A stretch of 64,000 bases of DNA, taken from Gordonia spumicola. GTDB lineage: Bacteria > Actinomycetota > Actinomycetes > Mycobacteriales > Mycobacteriaceae. Where the stretch lies: positions 248,001-312,000 of the forward strand of contig NZ_BJOV01000003.1 of the NCBI RefSeq assembly GCF_009932475.1, in the 5' to 3' direction. Shown here in pieces: positions 36,772-45,602 of the stretch. The stretch's first letter is position 1, and every line of letters begins with the position of its first letter. The translations under genes and the position numbers were made by a program. Below the pieces are notes generated by a model. It had not been told where the DNA came from, ran no database searches, and worked only from the letters and a program-made list of their open reading frames with translations.

Positions 36772-37935
36772 CTACTTGCTCGCCAGCTCGGCGGCCTTGT
36801 CGGCGCCTTCGTCCATGGTCTCCGCCAGGGTCACCAGCGGGTGGTTGGCCTCGGCCAGGATCGTGCGACCCTCCTCGACCTTGTTGCCGTCGAGGCGGAC
36901 GACGAGCGGCTTGCTCGCGCTGTCGCCAAGCTTGGCGAGTGCGCCGACGATGCCGTTGGCGACCGCGTCACACGCGGTGATGCCGCCGAAGACGTTCACG
37001 AACACGCTCTTGACCTGCTCGTCGCCGAGGATGACGTCGAGACCTGCGGCCATGACGTCGGCCGATGCGCCGCCGCCGATGTCGAGGAAGTTGGCGGGCT
37101 TCACGCCGCCGTGGTTCTCGCCCGCGTAGGCGACGACGTCGAGGGTCGACATGACCAGACCCGCGCCGTTGCCGATGATGCCGACCTGGCCGTCGAGCTT
37201 GACGTAGTTGAGGTCGTTCTCCTTGGCCTTGAGCTCAAGGGGATCGGTCGCGTCGACGTCGGCGAACTCGGCGTGGCCCGCCTGACGGAACTCGGCGTTC
37301 TCGTCGAGGGTCACCTTGCCGTCGAGCGCGAGGATCTCGTCGTTCGGGGTGCGGACCAGCGGGTTGACCTCCACCAGGAGGGCGTCTTCGGCGACGAAGA
37401 CCTCCCACAGCTTCTGGATCGTCACCGCTGCGGCGTCGAGGACCTCGGCCGGCAGGTGGCCCTTCTCGGCGATCTCACGTGCGAATGCCAGGTCGACGCC
37501 CTTGACGGCGTCGACGGCGATCTTGGCGAGGCGATCCGGCTTGGTCGCGGCGACCTCTTCGATCTCCATGCCGCCTTCCACCGAGCACATCGCCAGGTAG
37601 GTGCGGTTGGCACGATCGAGGAGGAACGAGATGTAGTACTCCTCGGCGATGTCGCTGGCCTCAGCGACGAGGAGCTTCTTGACGACGTGGCCCTTGATAT
37701 CGAGCCCGAGGATGTTATCGGCGTGCGACTGTGCGTCATCAGGGGTCGCGGCGTACTTGACGCCTCCCGCCTTGCCACGGCCGCCGACCTTGACCTGCGC
37801 CTTGATCATGACGGGCTTGCCGATTTCCTCGGCGATCGCCCGCGCATCGGCGGCAGTATCGGTCACCCGACCGGGTGTGGTGGGTACCCCATGCTTGGCG
37901 AACAGTTCCTTCGCCTGGTATTCGAAGAGATCCAT
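36772..37935 (-). CDS. sucC: Succinyl-CoA synthetase beta subunit
   Basis: This 387-residue ATP-grasp subunit has [18 protein letters not shown] at the start, the nucleotide-binding [16 protein letters not shown], and [20 protein letters not shown] with [14 protein letters not shown] downstream. It binds nucleotide and succinate and pairs with SucD. A -10-like TAGAGT lies on the minus strand at 37999-37994, giving a leader of about 55 bases. The 224-base gap to the divergent peptidase gene also holds that gene's control sites. Confidence 0.97.
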   Translation of the reverse strand: MDLFEYQAKELFAKHGVPTTPGRVTDTAADARAIAEEIGKPVMIKAQVKVGGRGKAGGVKYAATPDDAQSHADNILGLDIKGHVVKKLLVAEASDIAEEYYISFLLDRANRTYLAMCSVEGGMEIEEVAATKPDRLAKIAVDAVKGVDLAFAREIAEKGHLPAEVLDAAAVTIQKLWEVFVAEDALLVEVNPLVRTPNDEILALDGKVTLDENAEFRQAGHAEFADVDATDPLELKAKENDLNYVKLDGQVGIIGNGAGLVMSTLDVVAYAGENHGGVKPANFLDIGGGASADVMAAGLDVILGDEQVKSVFVNVFGGITACDAVANGIVGALAKLGDSASKPLVVRLDGNKVEEGRTILAEANHPLVTLAETMDEGADKAAELASK

Positions 37936-38110
37936 TCAGCTCACCATCTGAAGTAAGTTTTTTGCCCGCTCGGTGTAGCGCGGGCCATCTCGGACTCTAA
38001 TCCTGCCGCGTGGCCCACAGCCAGGCAGCCCCAAGCTTGTGCCCCATCTCACTGACTTCGTGCGGAAGGTGGACTTAGGGCGGACACTTGAGTTACCGTC
38101 GTGAAGGTTG

Positions 38111-38126
38111 GTAACGGGATGGTCAC
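38111..38126 (+). promoter_or_regulatory. GTAAC-N6-GTCAC direct repeat before the M23 peptidase gene
   Basis: GTAAC (38111-38115) and GTCAC (38122-38126) are spaced by six bases, the layout bound by MtrA/GlnR-type response regulators in actinobacteria. It lies 34-49 bases before the start codon. MtrA is known to control cell-wall hydrolase genes in related genera, which suits the downstream gene. An overlapping inverted repeat (GTTACC 38092-38097 with GGTAAC 38110-38115) is also present. Confidence 0.45.
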
Positions 38127-38159
38127 GGTCCCGGGAACGCGATACGAGGTGAGACGCAC

Positions 38160-39116
38160 TTGACGGCACGGAGCGGCATGTACGCCGAGGCTCAGGCCTC
38201 GACCTCGGTCGACGCACCCCTCACCCGCGACATCCCCGTTCCCTCCCGCAGCCTGCGACTGGGCCTCGGCGTCGACGATCGGATCGACTCGAACGTCCGC
38301 ACCACGGAGATCCCCGTGGCCGACGACGACGAACTCCCCGTGACGCAGTCGGCGCTCGTCGCATCGCGCACCGAGACCACATCGACCGGGCGGCATCGTC
38401 TCCGCCCGCCGTCGTCGGCGCTGAAGGCACGCACCGCACTCGTCGCGATCGCCGCGGGCGCCGGAGCCGTCGCCATCGTCGGATCGGGCGTCGACCAGGG
38501 CGCGCCCGCGGCGACCACTCCCGACCCCGTCGAGGCGTCGCCCGTGCTGGCGTCGTCGAACGCCGACGATCTGGGCCCCGGCGTCACCGACTCGGAGTCG
38601 ACGACCGACCTCAGCACGTTCGCCGATCAGCTGGTTCAGGGCTCCAAGCTCGCAGCGGCGAAGGACGCCGCCGACGCCGCGGCGCGCAGGCCGACGGTCG
38701 TGAGCCCCGTCTCGCTCGGCGTCTACAAGCTCACGTCCGCGTATGCGCCTCGCTGGGGAACGTTCCACGGCGGCCTCGACTTCGCGGCCCCGCTCGGCAC
38801 ACCGATCCACGCGGCGACCGACGGCGTCGTCCTCAAGTCCGGTCCGGCCTCGGGCTTCGGCAACTGGATTCAGGTGAAGGCGGCCGACGGCACCATCACC
38901 GTCTACGGCCACATGGCCGCGTCCGGCCTCAAGGTCAAGGTCGGCGACCACGTGACCGCGGGCGACGTGATCGCCCTCGTCGGCAGCGAAGGCTTCTCCA
39001 CCGGCCCCCACCTGCACTTCGAGGTCTGGATCCCCAAGGGCGGCTCGTACGTCAAGATCGACCCCGCGCCCTGGCTCGCCAAGCGCGGCGTGATCCTCTC
39101 CGCCCTCGTCGGCTGA
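38160..39116 (+). CDS. M23-family peptidase (Rv0950c-like)
   Basis: This 318-residue protein has an 80-residue polar N-terminus, one membrane segment (ALVAIAAGAGAVAIVGSGV at about 98-116) and a C-terminal LytM/M23 domain. The domain shows HGGLDFAAPLGTPIHAATDGVV (zinc ligands His and Asp), VYGHMAASGLKVKVGDHV and TGPHLHFEVW with the HxH motif. It should cut or bind peptidoglycan outside the cell. The TTG at 38160 has GAGGTGA upstream; an ATG at 38178 is the alternative. It is divergent from sucCD, as in M. tuberculosis. Confidence 0.9.
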   Translation: MTARSGMYAEAQASTSVDAPLTRDIPVPSRSLRLGLGVDDRIDSNVRTTEIPVADDDELPVTQSALVASRTETTSTGRHRLRPPSSALKARTALVAIAAGAGAVAIVGSGVDQGAPAATTPDPVEASPVLASSNADDLGPGVTDSESTTDLSTFADQLVQGSKLAAAKDAADAAARRPTVVSPVSLGVYKLTSAYAPRWGTFHGGLDFAAPLGTPIHAATDGVVLKSGPASGFGNWIQVKAADGTITVYGHMAASGLKVKVGDHVTAGDVIALVGSEGFSTGPHLHFEVWIPKGGSYVKIDPAPWLAKRGVILSALVG

Positions 39117-39143
39117 GCGCCCCGAAGATCGGTCCGAACATCG

Positions 39144-39172
39144 AGGTCCGGTGGCATATTGCCACCGGACCT
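39144..39172. terminator. Bidirectional hairpin between the peptidase and fecB-like genes
   Basis: AGGTCCGGTGGC (39144-39155) and its exact complement (39161-39172) enclose ATATT. A T-rich TCGTCGTT follows on the plus strand. It ends the M23 gene and the convergent binding-protein gene. Confidence 0.8.
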
Positions 39173-39200
39173 TCGTCGTTCGACCGATGTCGGGGAGTCG

Positions 39201-40151
39201 CTATGCCGAGCGCGCCTTGGTCAGGGCCTGCTCGAGGGAGTCGAGCATGAAGTCGGCCTGGGCGTACGAGGAGATCTGACCGAGGCCGAGGGACTGGACG
39301 GTCTTGCCCGATCCGGCGAGGAGCGGATTGTTCACGAGTGCGGTCTGCAGTTCGTCGAACTTCCTGTCGAAGTCCGACACGACCATCACGATGTCCGCGT
39401 CGAGGAACGAGCCGAGCTTCTCCGACGACGACTCGAACTCACCCGGATTGGTGTCCGGCGATGTGCCGTCACCGGTCACCGACGGCGCGAATCGCACTCC
39501 CGCCGCGGTGAACAAGGTGCCGACCATCGACTTGGCGCCATACGCGTACAGATTGCCGCGCTCGTACGAGTCGAGGACGGTCACCGTCTTCGATCCGAGG
39601 ACGTCGGCGAAACGCTTCTTGATGTCCTCCTGCCGAGCGGTGAGCGCGGCGTCGAGCTGGGCGATCTTGTCCGAGGTGCCGAGGATCTCGCCCGCAGCCT
39701 TCGAGCGGCCCTTCCAGTCGGGCCTCCCCTTGCCGCTGACCTGCATGATCGCGACGGGCGCGAACTTGGCGAGTTCGTCGTTGAGACCGGGCTCGACGAA
39801 GTCGACGGAGACGAAGAGGTCGGGGTTGTGCGACGCCTGCGACTCCGCGGACGCGTCCATGTCGACCTTCGCCGGAATCGCCTGGTACGCCGCGCGGTTC
39901 GCGGTCGGGACGTTCGACAGCGGCAGCTCTTGAGCGGCGACGATCCGGTCCCCTCCTCCCGCCTCGATCAACGACTGCGTGGCCGCGTTGAAGATCGCGA
40001 CGATGCGCTGCGGGTCGGACGGGACGGTGTACTCCGTGCCCTGCACGTCGACGGTCCGGTCGCCGCCGACGTTCTCCGTTCCCGAACTGCATCCGACCAG
40101 CACCACGGCCGCCAGTCCTGCCGCGGCCGCACTCATCAATCCTCTACGCAT
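39201..40151 (-). CDS. Iron-siderophore ABC transporter substrate-binding lipoprotein
   Basis: This 316-residue protein has a signal peptide with lipobox LVGC (about residue 21), then a class III periplasmic-binding fold (TVPSDPQRIVAIFNAATQSLIEAGGGDRIVAAQE; NPDLFVSVDFVEPGLNDELAKFAPVAIM). It would capture a ferric siderophore or haem-like ligand outside the membrane and hand it to the permeases encoded divergently. The gene shares a 76-base intergenic region and an iron box with them. Ligand cannot be told from sequence. Confidence 0.87.
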   Translation of the reverse strand: MRRGLMSAAAAGLAAVVLVGCSSGTENVGGDRTVDVQGTEYTVPSDPQRIVAIFNAATQSLIEAGGGDRIVAAQELPLSNVPTANRAAYQAIPAKVDMDASAESQASHNPDLFVSVDFVEPGLNDELAKFAPVAIMQVSGKGRPDWKGRSKAAGEILGTSDKIAQLDAALTARQEDIKKRFADVLGSKTVTVLDSYERGNLYAYGAKSMVGTLFTAAGVRFAPSVTGDGTSPDTNPGEFESSSEKLGSFLDADIVMVVSDFDRKFDELQTALVNNPLLAGSGKTVQSLGLGQISSYAQADFMLDSLEQALTKARSA

Positions 40152-40198
40152 GCACTTCTCCTTCTCGATCCCGACGAACCCGGACCAGCCGGACTCAA

Positions 40199-40217
40199 TT
40201 AACTGAGGCTAAGCTAA
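40199..40217. promoter_or_regulatory. IdeR/DtxR-type iron box
   Basis: TTAACTGAGGCTAAGCTAA matches the 19-bp DtxR/IdeR consensus (TTAGGTTAGSCTAACCTAA) at 15 positions. It lies between divergent siderophore-uptake genes, 11 bases before the GTG of the first permease. TAATCT (40215-40220) at its edge can act as the -10 for the plus-strand operon. Iron-bound IdeR should therefore repress both directions. Confidence 0.75.
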
Positions 40218-40227
40218 TCTGAACCGC

Positions 40228-41247
40228 GTGCGAACACAACTGCGTGCGAGTCGACGGCAGACCGCCACGGTCTGCGTCCTCGTCGGCGCCGTGCTCGCCC
40301 TCGTCGTCGCCAGTCTGTGCATCGGAGCCCTGCCGACCGCGCCCACGACAACGGTCCGGATCCTGCTCGACGGCCACAGCCGCATGCCGACGCCGGAGGA
40401 GGTGGCGATCCTTCACTTCCGCGTCCCCCGCACCATCGTCATCGCCCTCGTCGGGGCGGCGCTCGGAGTGTCCGGGGCGCTCGTCCAAGGCCTGACCCGC
40501 AACACGCTCGCCGACCCCGGCCTGCTCGGCATCTCCGCGGGGGCGTCGCTCGCCGTCGTCGTCGGCGTCGCCTACCTGTCGGTGTCCACGGCCCTCGGGC
40601 AACTGGCGCTCGCCTTCATCGGCGCCGCCGCGGCGTCGGTGGCCGTGTTCGCGCTCGGCGGAGCTCGGGGACGCGGAACGTCGCCGATCACCCTGGTCAT
40701 CGCGGGTGCGACCGTGAGCGCGTTCCTGGTGGCCGTGACCACGACGCTCGTCCTTCGGAGCCCCGACACCGTCGACCGCTATCGGTTCTGGACCACCGGA
40801 TCGGTCGCGATCACCGACTACGACTCGTTCGTGCCCGCCATCGGATTCCTCGCCGTCGGCTTCCTGCTCGCCGTCATCTGCGCGCCGGGACTCAACCTGC
40901 TGACCATGGGCGATCACGCCGCCCGATCGCTCGGACTCGATCTGACTCGGACCAGGATCCTCACCGTCGTCGCGATCACGTTGCTGGCCGGGGCCGCTAC
41001 CGCCATCGCCGGTCCCATCGCGTTCCTCGGTCTCACGGCGCCGCATCTGGCGCGCACGTTCACCGGCCCCGACTACCGGTGGGCCGTCCCGGTGTCCGCG
41101 CTGTGCGCCACCGCCGTGCTGTACGTCGCCGACATCGTCGGCCGCGTCATCGCATTCCGCGAGATCCCCGCGGGAATCATGATGGTGGTGGTCGGCGTCC
41201 CGTTCTTCCTCGCCGCCGTCCGACGCTCCAGGTTCGTGCAGCTGTGA
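40228..41247 (+). CDS. FecCD-family siderophore ABC permease, first subunit
   Basis: This 339-residue polytopic protein of the FecCD/BtuC type has about nine hydrophobic segments, with FRVPRTIVIALVGAALGVSGALVQGLTRNTLADPGLLGISAGAS and the coupling region GDHAARSLGLDLTRTRI, then GPIAFLGLTAPHLARTFTG. It forms one half of the channel. The GTG at 40228 has no room for a ribosome binding site: the -10-like TAATCT ends 7 bases before it, so the mRNA is probably leaderless. It is followed with a 4-base overlap by the second permease. Confidence 0.88.
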   Translation: MRTQLRASRRQTATVCVLVGAVLALVVASLCIGALPTAPTTTVRILLDGHSRMPTPEEVAILHFRVPRTIVIALVGAALGVSGALVQGLTRNTLADPGLLGISAGASLAVVVGVAYLSVSTALGQLALAFIGAAAASVAVFALGGARGRGTSPITLVIAGATVSAFLVAVTTTLVLRSPDTVDRYRFWTTGSVAITDYDSFVPAIGFLAVGFLLAVICAPGLNLLTMGDHAARSLGLDLTRTRILTVVAITLLAGAATAIAGPIAFLGLTAPHLARTFTGPDYRWAVPVSALCATAVLYVADIVGRVIAFREIPAGIMMVVVGVPFFLAAVRRSRFVQL

Positions 41248-42284
41248 CCGGGCGACGTCTGCACTCCCTGCACACGATCTCGGTCGGCCGGATCTCGATG
41301 ATCGTCCAACCGCGCGGCATCGTCGTGACGGCGATCTGCGCGGCGATCCTCCTGATCGCGGCCGGCGCGGCGCTCATGCTCGGCGAGCCCACGATCCCGT
41401 TGTCACGGGCGTACGACGTGATCACCGGCGGCGGGGCCGTCGGCGACCGGGTCATCATGCTCGACCTGCGGGCCAATCGGACCATCGTGGCCGCCCTCGC
41501 GGGTACGGCCCTCGGGCTGGCGGGCGCTCTGATGCAGACGGTGACGCGCAATCCCCTCGCGAGCCCGGACATCCTCGGGATCACCGGCGGGGCTTCGGTC
41601 GGCGCGGTCACCGTCATCGTCGCCAACGGCGGACCGGCCGTCGCCCCCTGGACCATCCCCCTCGGCGCGCTCGCCGGAGGAGCCGCGATCGCCGCCGTGA
41701 TAGCCCTGACGTCCGCCGGCCTCGACCCGCTGCGCCTCGTCTTGTCGGGTATCGCCCTGTCCGCGCTGTGCTCGGCAGGCGTCACCTTCCTGCTGTCGTA
41801 CGTCGACGGCGACGTCGCCCACACCGCGATGTCGTGGCTCGCAGGCACGTTGAACGGCCGAGGCCCGCAACACATCTGGCCCCTCGTCATCGGCCTGACC
41901 GTCGCCGTCTGCGTGCTCGCCCCGCTCGTCCGCCACATCGGGCTGCTTCCGCTCGGCGTCGCACGGGCCGCGACGATGGGTGTGGACACCGCGCGGACCG
42001 AACGGATCCTGCTGTTCACGTCGGTCGTCCTCGCCTCGCTGGCGACCGCGGCCACCGGACCCATCGGCTTCGTGGCGTTCGTGGCGCCGCAGATCGTCCG
42101 CAGCATCGTGCGCAGTCCCGCTCCGCCGCTCGTCGGCTCGGCTCTCGTCGGCGGGATCATCGTGGTGGTCGCCGACACCGTGGCCCGCGCGGCCATCCCG
42201 TGGTCCACGCCGATCGGCGCGGTCACCTCGGTCTTCGGAGCGCCCCTGCTGATCTACTACATGTGGAGGTCCACTCGTGTCTGA
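41244..42284 (+). CDS. FecCD-family siderophore ABC permease, second subunit
   Basis: This 346-residue FecCD-type permease has LDLRANRTIVAALAGTALGLAGALMQTVTRNPLASPDILGITGGAS and GPIGFVAFVAPQIVRSIVRS, with about nine hydrophobic segments. It would pair with the preceding permease as a heterodimeric channel. The GTG at 41244 overlaps the previous stop (GTGA), which fixes the start over upstream open codons. The end overlaps the ATPase start by eight bases. Iron regulation through the upstream box is expected. Confidence 0.88.
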   Translation: MTGRRLHSLHTISVGRISMIVQPRGIVVTAICAAILLIAAGAALMLGEPTIPLSRAYDVITGGGAVGDRVIMLDLRANRTIVAALAGTALGLAGALMQTVTRNPLASPDILGITGGASVGAVTVIVANGGPAVAPWTIPLGALAGGAAIAAVIALTSAGLDPLRLVLSGIALSALCSAGVTFLLSYVDGDVAHTAMSWLAGTLNGRGPQHIWPLVIGLTVAVCVLAPLVRHIGLLPLGVARAATMGVDTARTERILLFTSVVLASLATAATGPIGFVAFVAPQIVRSIVRSPAPPLVGSALVGGIIVVVADTVARAAIPWSTPIGAVTSVFGAPLLIYYMWRSTRV

Positions 42285-43080
42285 GTCGCCGTTGCACGCC
42301 CACCGGCTGACCGTCGGTTACCGGGACCGCGTCGTCATCCGCGATCTGACTGTCGACGTGCCTGCCGATTCGTTCACGATGATCATCGGCCCCAACGGGT
42401 GCGGCAAGTCGACGCTGCTCAACGCCTTCGCCCGCCTGTTGGCGCCGTCGACGGGTCGGATCCTGTTGAACGGCGACGACATCGCCCGCCTGTCGGCGAA
42501 ACAGATCGCCCGACGACTCTCGATGCTTCCGCAGAGCGCGATCGTGCCGACCGGCGTCAGTGTCGCGTCGCTCGTCGCCCGCGGCCGGTTTCCTCACCAG
42601 CGGATGTTCCAGCAGTGGACCGCCGAGGACGAACGCGCCGTCACCGACGCGATGGCCGCCACCGAGACCACCGATCTCGCCGACCGGTTCGTCGACGAAC
42701 TGTCCGGTGGGCAGCGCCAACGGGTCTGGGTGGCGATGCTGCTCGCCCAGCAGACCGACGTGATGCTGCTCGACGAGCCGACGTCGTTCCTCGACATCGC
42801 GCATCAATTCGATCTCCTCGAACTGCTACGCACCCTGCACGAGCAAGGCCGCACCCAGGTTGTCGTGTTGCACGACCTCAATCAGGCGGCCCGCTACGCG
42901 ACGCATCTGATCGTGATGAAGGACGGGGCGGTCGTCACCACCGGCCGCCCCGACGAGGTGATCACCGCCGACCTGGTGCGCGACGTCTTCGACCTGGACG
43001 CCATCGTCGTGCCCGACCCGGTCACCGGCACCCCGTCCGTCGTCCCACTCGACCCGAGGGGCGCTCGAGACAGACCTTAG
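42277..43080 (+). CDS. Siderophore ABC transporter ATPase (FecE/FepC type)
   Basis: This 267-residue ATPase has Walker A GPNGCGKSTLL, the Q-loop LPQSAIVPTG, signature ELSGGQRQRVWVAMLLAQ, Walker B VMLLDEPTSFLD and the switch VVVLHDLNQAARYA. This is the FecE/FepC pattern for ferric-siderophore import. The GTG at 42277 follows GGAGGT with seven bases between. The stop codon overlaps the stop of the convergent pcrA gene by two bases, leaving no terminator between the two. Confidence 0.92.
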   Translation: MSESPLHAHRLTVGYRDRVVIRDLTVDVPADSFTMIIGPNGCGKSTLLNAFARLLAPSTGRILLNGDDIARLSAKQIARRLSMLPQSAIVPTGVSVASLVARGRFPHQRMFQQWTAEDERAVTDAMAATETTDLADRFVDELSGGQRQRVWVAMLLAQQTDVMLLDEPTSFLDIAHQFDLLELLRTLHEQGRTQVVVLHDLNQAARYATHLIVMKDGAVVTTGRPDEVITADLVRDVFDLDAIVVPDPVTGTPSVVPLDPRGARDRP

Positions 43081-45569
43081 AGCTTCTCGCCGGGAAGGCC
43101 GCCGACGGTCATCAGGGTCACGCGGCCGACGTTGCCGCCGAAGTCGAAGGTGATGCGTTCGGTGACGCCGCTCCCCTCTTTCGCGACGGCCTTGCCCATC
43201 CCGAACTTCGGGTGGTTCATCCGGTCGCCGATCTCGTAGTTCACCTGCTTGTTGCGGCCACGCGTCGGATCGGACGAGTACGACGACCGTCCGCGCAGGC
43301 TCTCCCCGCCGAACGACGACCCGCCGCCCGACCCGTATCCGAACGCACCGCCGCGCGAGCCGAACTCACGCGGCGCGCGACGCGGCTCCGTGCGTCGCCA
43401 GTCGATGAGGTGCTGCGGGATCTCCTGCAGGAACCGCGACTCCGGGTTCGACACCGGCTGTCCCCAGGACGCGCGCGACATCGCGCGGGTCAGGTACAGC
43501 CGCTGTCTCGCTCGAGTGATCCCGACGTAGGCCAGGCGTCGTTCCTCGCTGAGTTCGTTCGGGTCGCCGAGCGCCCGCATGTGGGGGAAGTGCCCGTCCT
43601 CCCAGCCGGTGACGAACACGACCGGAAACTCCAGTCCCTTCGCGGTGTGCAGCGTCATCATCGTGACGACGCCCTCCCCCTCGTCGGGCACCTGGTCGGC
43701 GTCGGCGACGAGCGACACCTTCTCCAGGAACGCGGCGAGCGACCCGGGTTCGGGTTCGCCCTCCTCGGCGGGCGACGGCGCCTCCGGGTCCAGATCGTCG
43801 CCGGAGTCGGCCGATTGGGCCGCTTCCAGACTGAAGTCGCGGGCTACGGCGACGAGTTCGTTGATGTTGTCCAGGCGCGCGCCGTCCTGCGGGTCGTTCG
43901 ACGCCTCGAGTTCGGCGCGGTAGCCGCTGCGGTCGACGATCGCGTCGACGAGGTCGCCGATGTCGGCGCCCTCGGTCGTCGCGTCGGCGACCGCCACGTC
44001 GGCGTCGCCGCCCACCGCGCCGAACGCCATGAGGTAGTCGCCGCGGAGTCCCTCGATGAGTTCGACGAACCCGGTGATCTGCTTGACCGCGCGCGTGTTC
44101 AACAACGCGACCCGGCCCTCGGTGGCGTCGATGAGCGCCTGGTAGAAGCTGACGCCGAGGTTCTCGGCATGCACGGCCACGCATGCTTCGGCGCGGTCGC
44201 CGATCCCGCGGCGCGGGGTGTTGAGGATGCGACGCAGGCTCACCTGGTCGTCGGGGTTGGCGACCACCCGGAGGTAGGCGACGATGTCGCGGACCTCCTT
44301 GCGCTCGTAGAACTTGGTTCCGCCGACCACCTTGTACGGCATGCCGTGGCGGACGAACACCTCCTCCAGTGCCCGCGACCCGGTGTTGGTCCGGTAGAAC
44401 ACGGCGATGTCGGAGTACGTGTGGCTGGCCGAGCCGCCGATCGAGTAGTCGACGAGTTGTTCGATCTCCTTCGCGATGAAGGCGGCCTCGTCCCGATCGG
44501 AGTCGGCGACGTAGCCGACGATGAGTTCGCCGTCGCCCGAATCGGTCCACAGTCGCTTCTCGCGGCGTCCCGAGTTCCGGGAGATGACGGCGTTCGCGGC
44601 CGACAGGATGGTCTGCGTCGACCGGTAGTTCTGTTCCAGGAGAATGGTCTCGGCGTTCGGGTAGTCGCGCTCGAACTCCTCGATGTTGCGGATCGTGGCG
44701 CCGCGGAACGCGTAGATCGACTGGTCTGCGTCGCCGACAACGCACAGTTCGGACGGCGGGACGCCACCGTCGGTCGGCTCCTCGCCGACGAGTTCGCGGA
44801 CGAGGACGTACTGGGCGTGGTTGGTGTCCTGGTACTCGTCGATGAGGACGTGCCGGAAGCGCCTGCGGTAGTACTCGGCGACCTGCGGGTGGCGCTGCAG
44901 CAGCGACACCGTCTCACCGATGAGGTCGTCGAAGTCGAAGGCGTTGGCCGTGGAGAGACGGCGCTGGTACTCGGCGTAGATCTCGGCGATCGTCTGCGCG
45001 GTCGGGTCGGGCTGCTCACCGGACGACGCCTGAGCGGCGGCCTCCTCGGGGGCGACGAGTTCGTTCTTGTGATTCGAGATGACGGTGCCCACGCCGCGGG
45101 GACTGAACTTCTTCGGGTCGAGATTGAGGTCGCGGATCACCATGCCGAGCAGGCGACGGGAGTCGTCGGCGTCGTAGATGGAGAAGTTGGAGTTCCGGTC
45201 GCCCAACAGCGCCGACTGCGCGCGCAGTATCCGGACGCACGTCGAATGGAACGTCGACACCCACATGTAGGCGGCGCGCGGTCCGACGAGGTCGATGACG
45301 CGTTCGCGCATCTCCGCCGCGGCCTTGTTGGTGAACGTGATCGCGAGGATCTGCCCCGGTGTGACGTCTCGCTCGGCGAGCAGGAACGCGATGCGCCTGG
45401 TGAGGACGGCCGTCTTGCCCGACCCGGCGCCCGCCACGATCAACAGCGGAGCACCCTGGTGGACGACGGCCGCCCGCTGCTGCGGGTTGAGACCGTCGAG
45501 CAGTTCCCGACCGCGGTCGGTCAGGTCCGCGTCGGAGGGGCTGGGGGCGGGGGTCACAGAGGTCTTCAT
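43077..45569 (-). CDS. pcrA: ATP-dependent DNA helicase PcrA/UvrD1
   Basis: This is an 830-residue superfamily 1A helicase with Walker A AGAGSGKTAVL, motif Ia ITFTNKAA, motif II DEYQDTN, motif III VGDADQSIYAFRGA, motif IV QNYRSTQTIL and motif VI VGITRARQRLYL. A Gly/Ser/Tyr-rich linker leads to a C-terminal Tudor-like domain (GDRMNHPKFGMGKAV), used for RNA polymerase contact in the family. It unwinds DNA in repair and replication-transcription conflicts. Position beside the M23 gene and chorismate mutase matches uvrD1 (Rv0949). A 30-residue acidic insertion (about 620-650) is notable. Confidence 0.96.
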   Translation of the reverse strand: MKTSVTPAPSPSDADLTDRGRELLDGLNPQQRAAVVHQGAPLLIVAGAGSGKTAVLTRRIAFLLAERDVTPGQILAITFTNKAAAEMRERVIDLVGPRAAYMWVSTFHSTCVRILRAQSALLGDRNSNFSIYDADDSRRLLGMVIRDLNLDPKKFSPRGVGTVISNHKNELVAPEEAAAQASSGEQPDPTAQTIAEIYAEYQRRLSTANAFDFDDLIGETVSLLQRHPQVAEYYRRRFRHVLIDEYQDTNHAQYVLVRELVGEEPTDGGVPPSELCVVGDADQSIYAFRGATIRNIEEFERDYPNAETILLEQNYRSTQTILSAANAVISRNSGRREKRLWTDSGDGELIVGYVADSDRDEAAFIAKEIEQLVDYSIGGSASHTYSDIAVFYRTNTGSRALEEVFVRHGMPYKVVGGTKFYERKEVRDIVAYLRVVANPDDQVSLRRILNTPRRGIGDRAEACVAVHAENLGVSFYQALIDATEGRVALLNTRAVKQITGFVELIEGLRGDYLMAFGAVGGDADVAVADATTEGADIGDLVDAIVDRSGYRAELEASNDPQDGARLDNINELVAVARDFSLEAAQSADSGDDLDPEAPSPAEEGEPEPGSLAAFLEKVSLVADADQVPDEGEGVVTMMTLHTAKGLEFPVVFVTGWEDGHFPHMRALGDPNELSEERRLAYVGITRARQRLYLTRAMSRASWGQPVSNPESRFLQEIPQHLIDWRRTEPRRAPREFGSRGGAFGYGSGGGSSFGGESLRGRSSYSSDPTRGRNKQVNYEIGDRMNHPKFGMGKAVAKEGSGVTERITFDFGGNVGRVTLMTVGGLPGEKL

Positions 45570-45602
45570 CGCCCTGCCAGGCTACCCGCGACCCCCGACA
45601 TT

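Noticed and set aside
38060-38160. A c-di-AMP (ydaO-type) riboswitch before the M23 peptidase gene
   Set aside because: Such RNAs precede many actinobacterial wall hydrolases, but the conserved core segments are not visible; only short repeats of protein-site type are.
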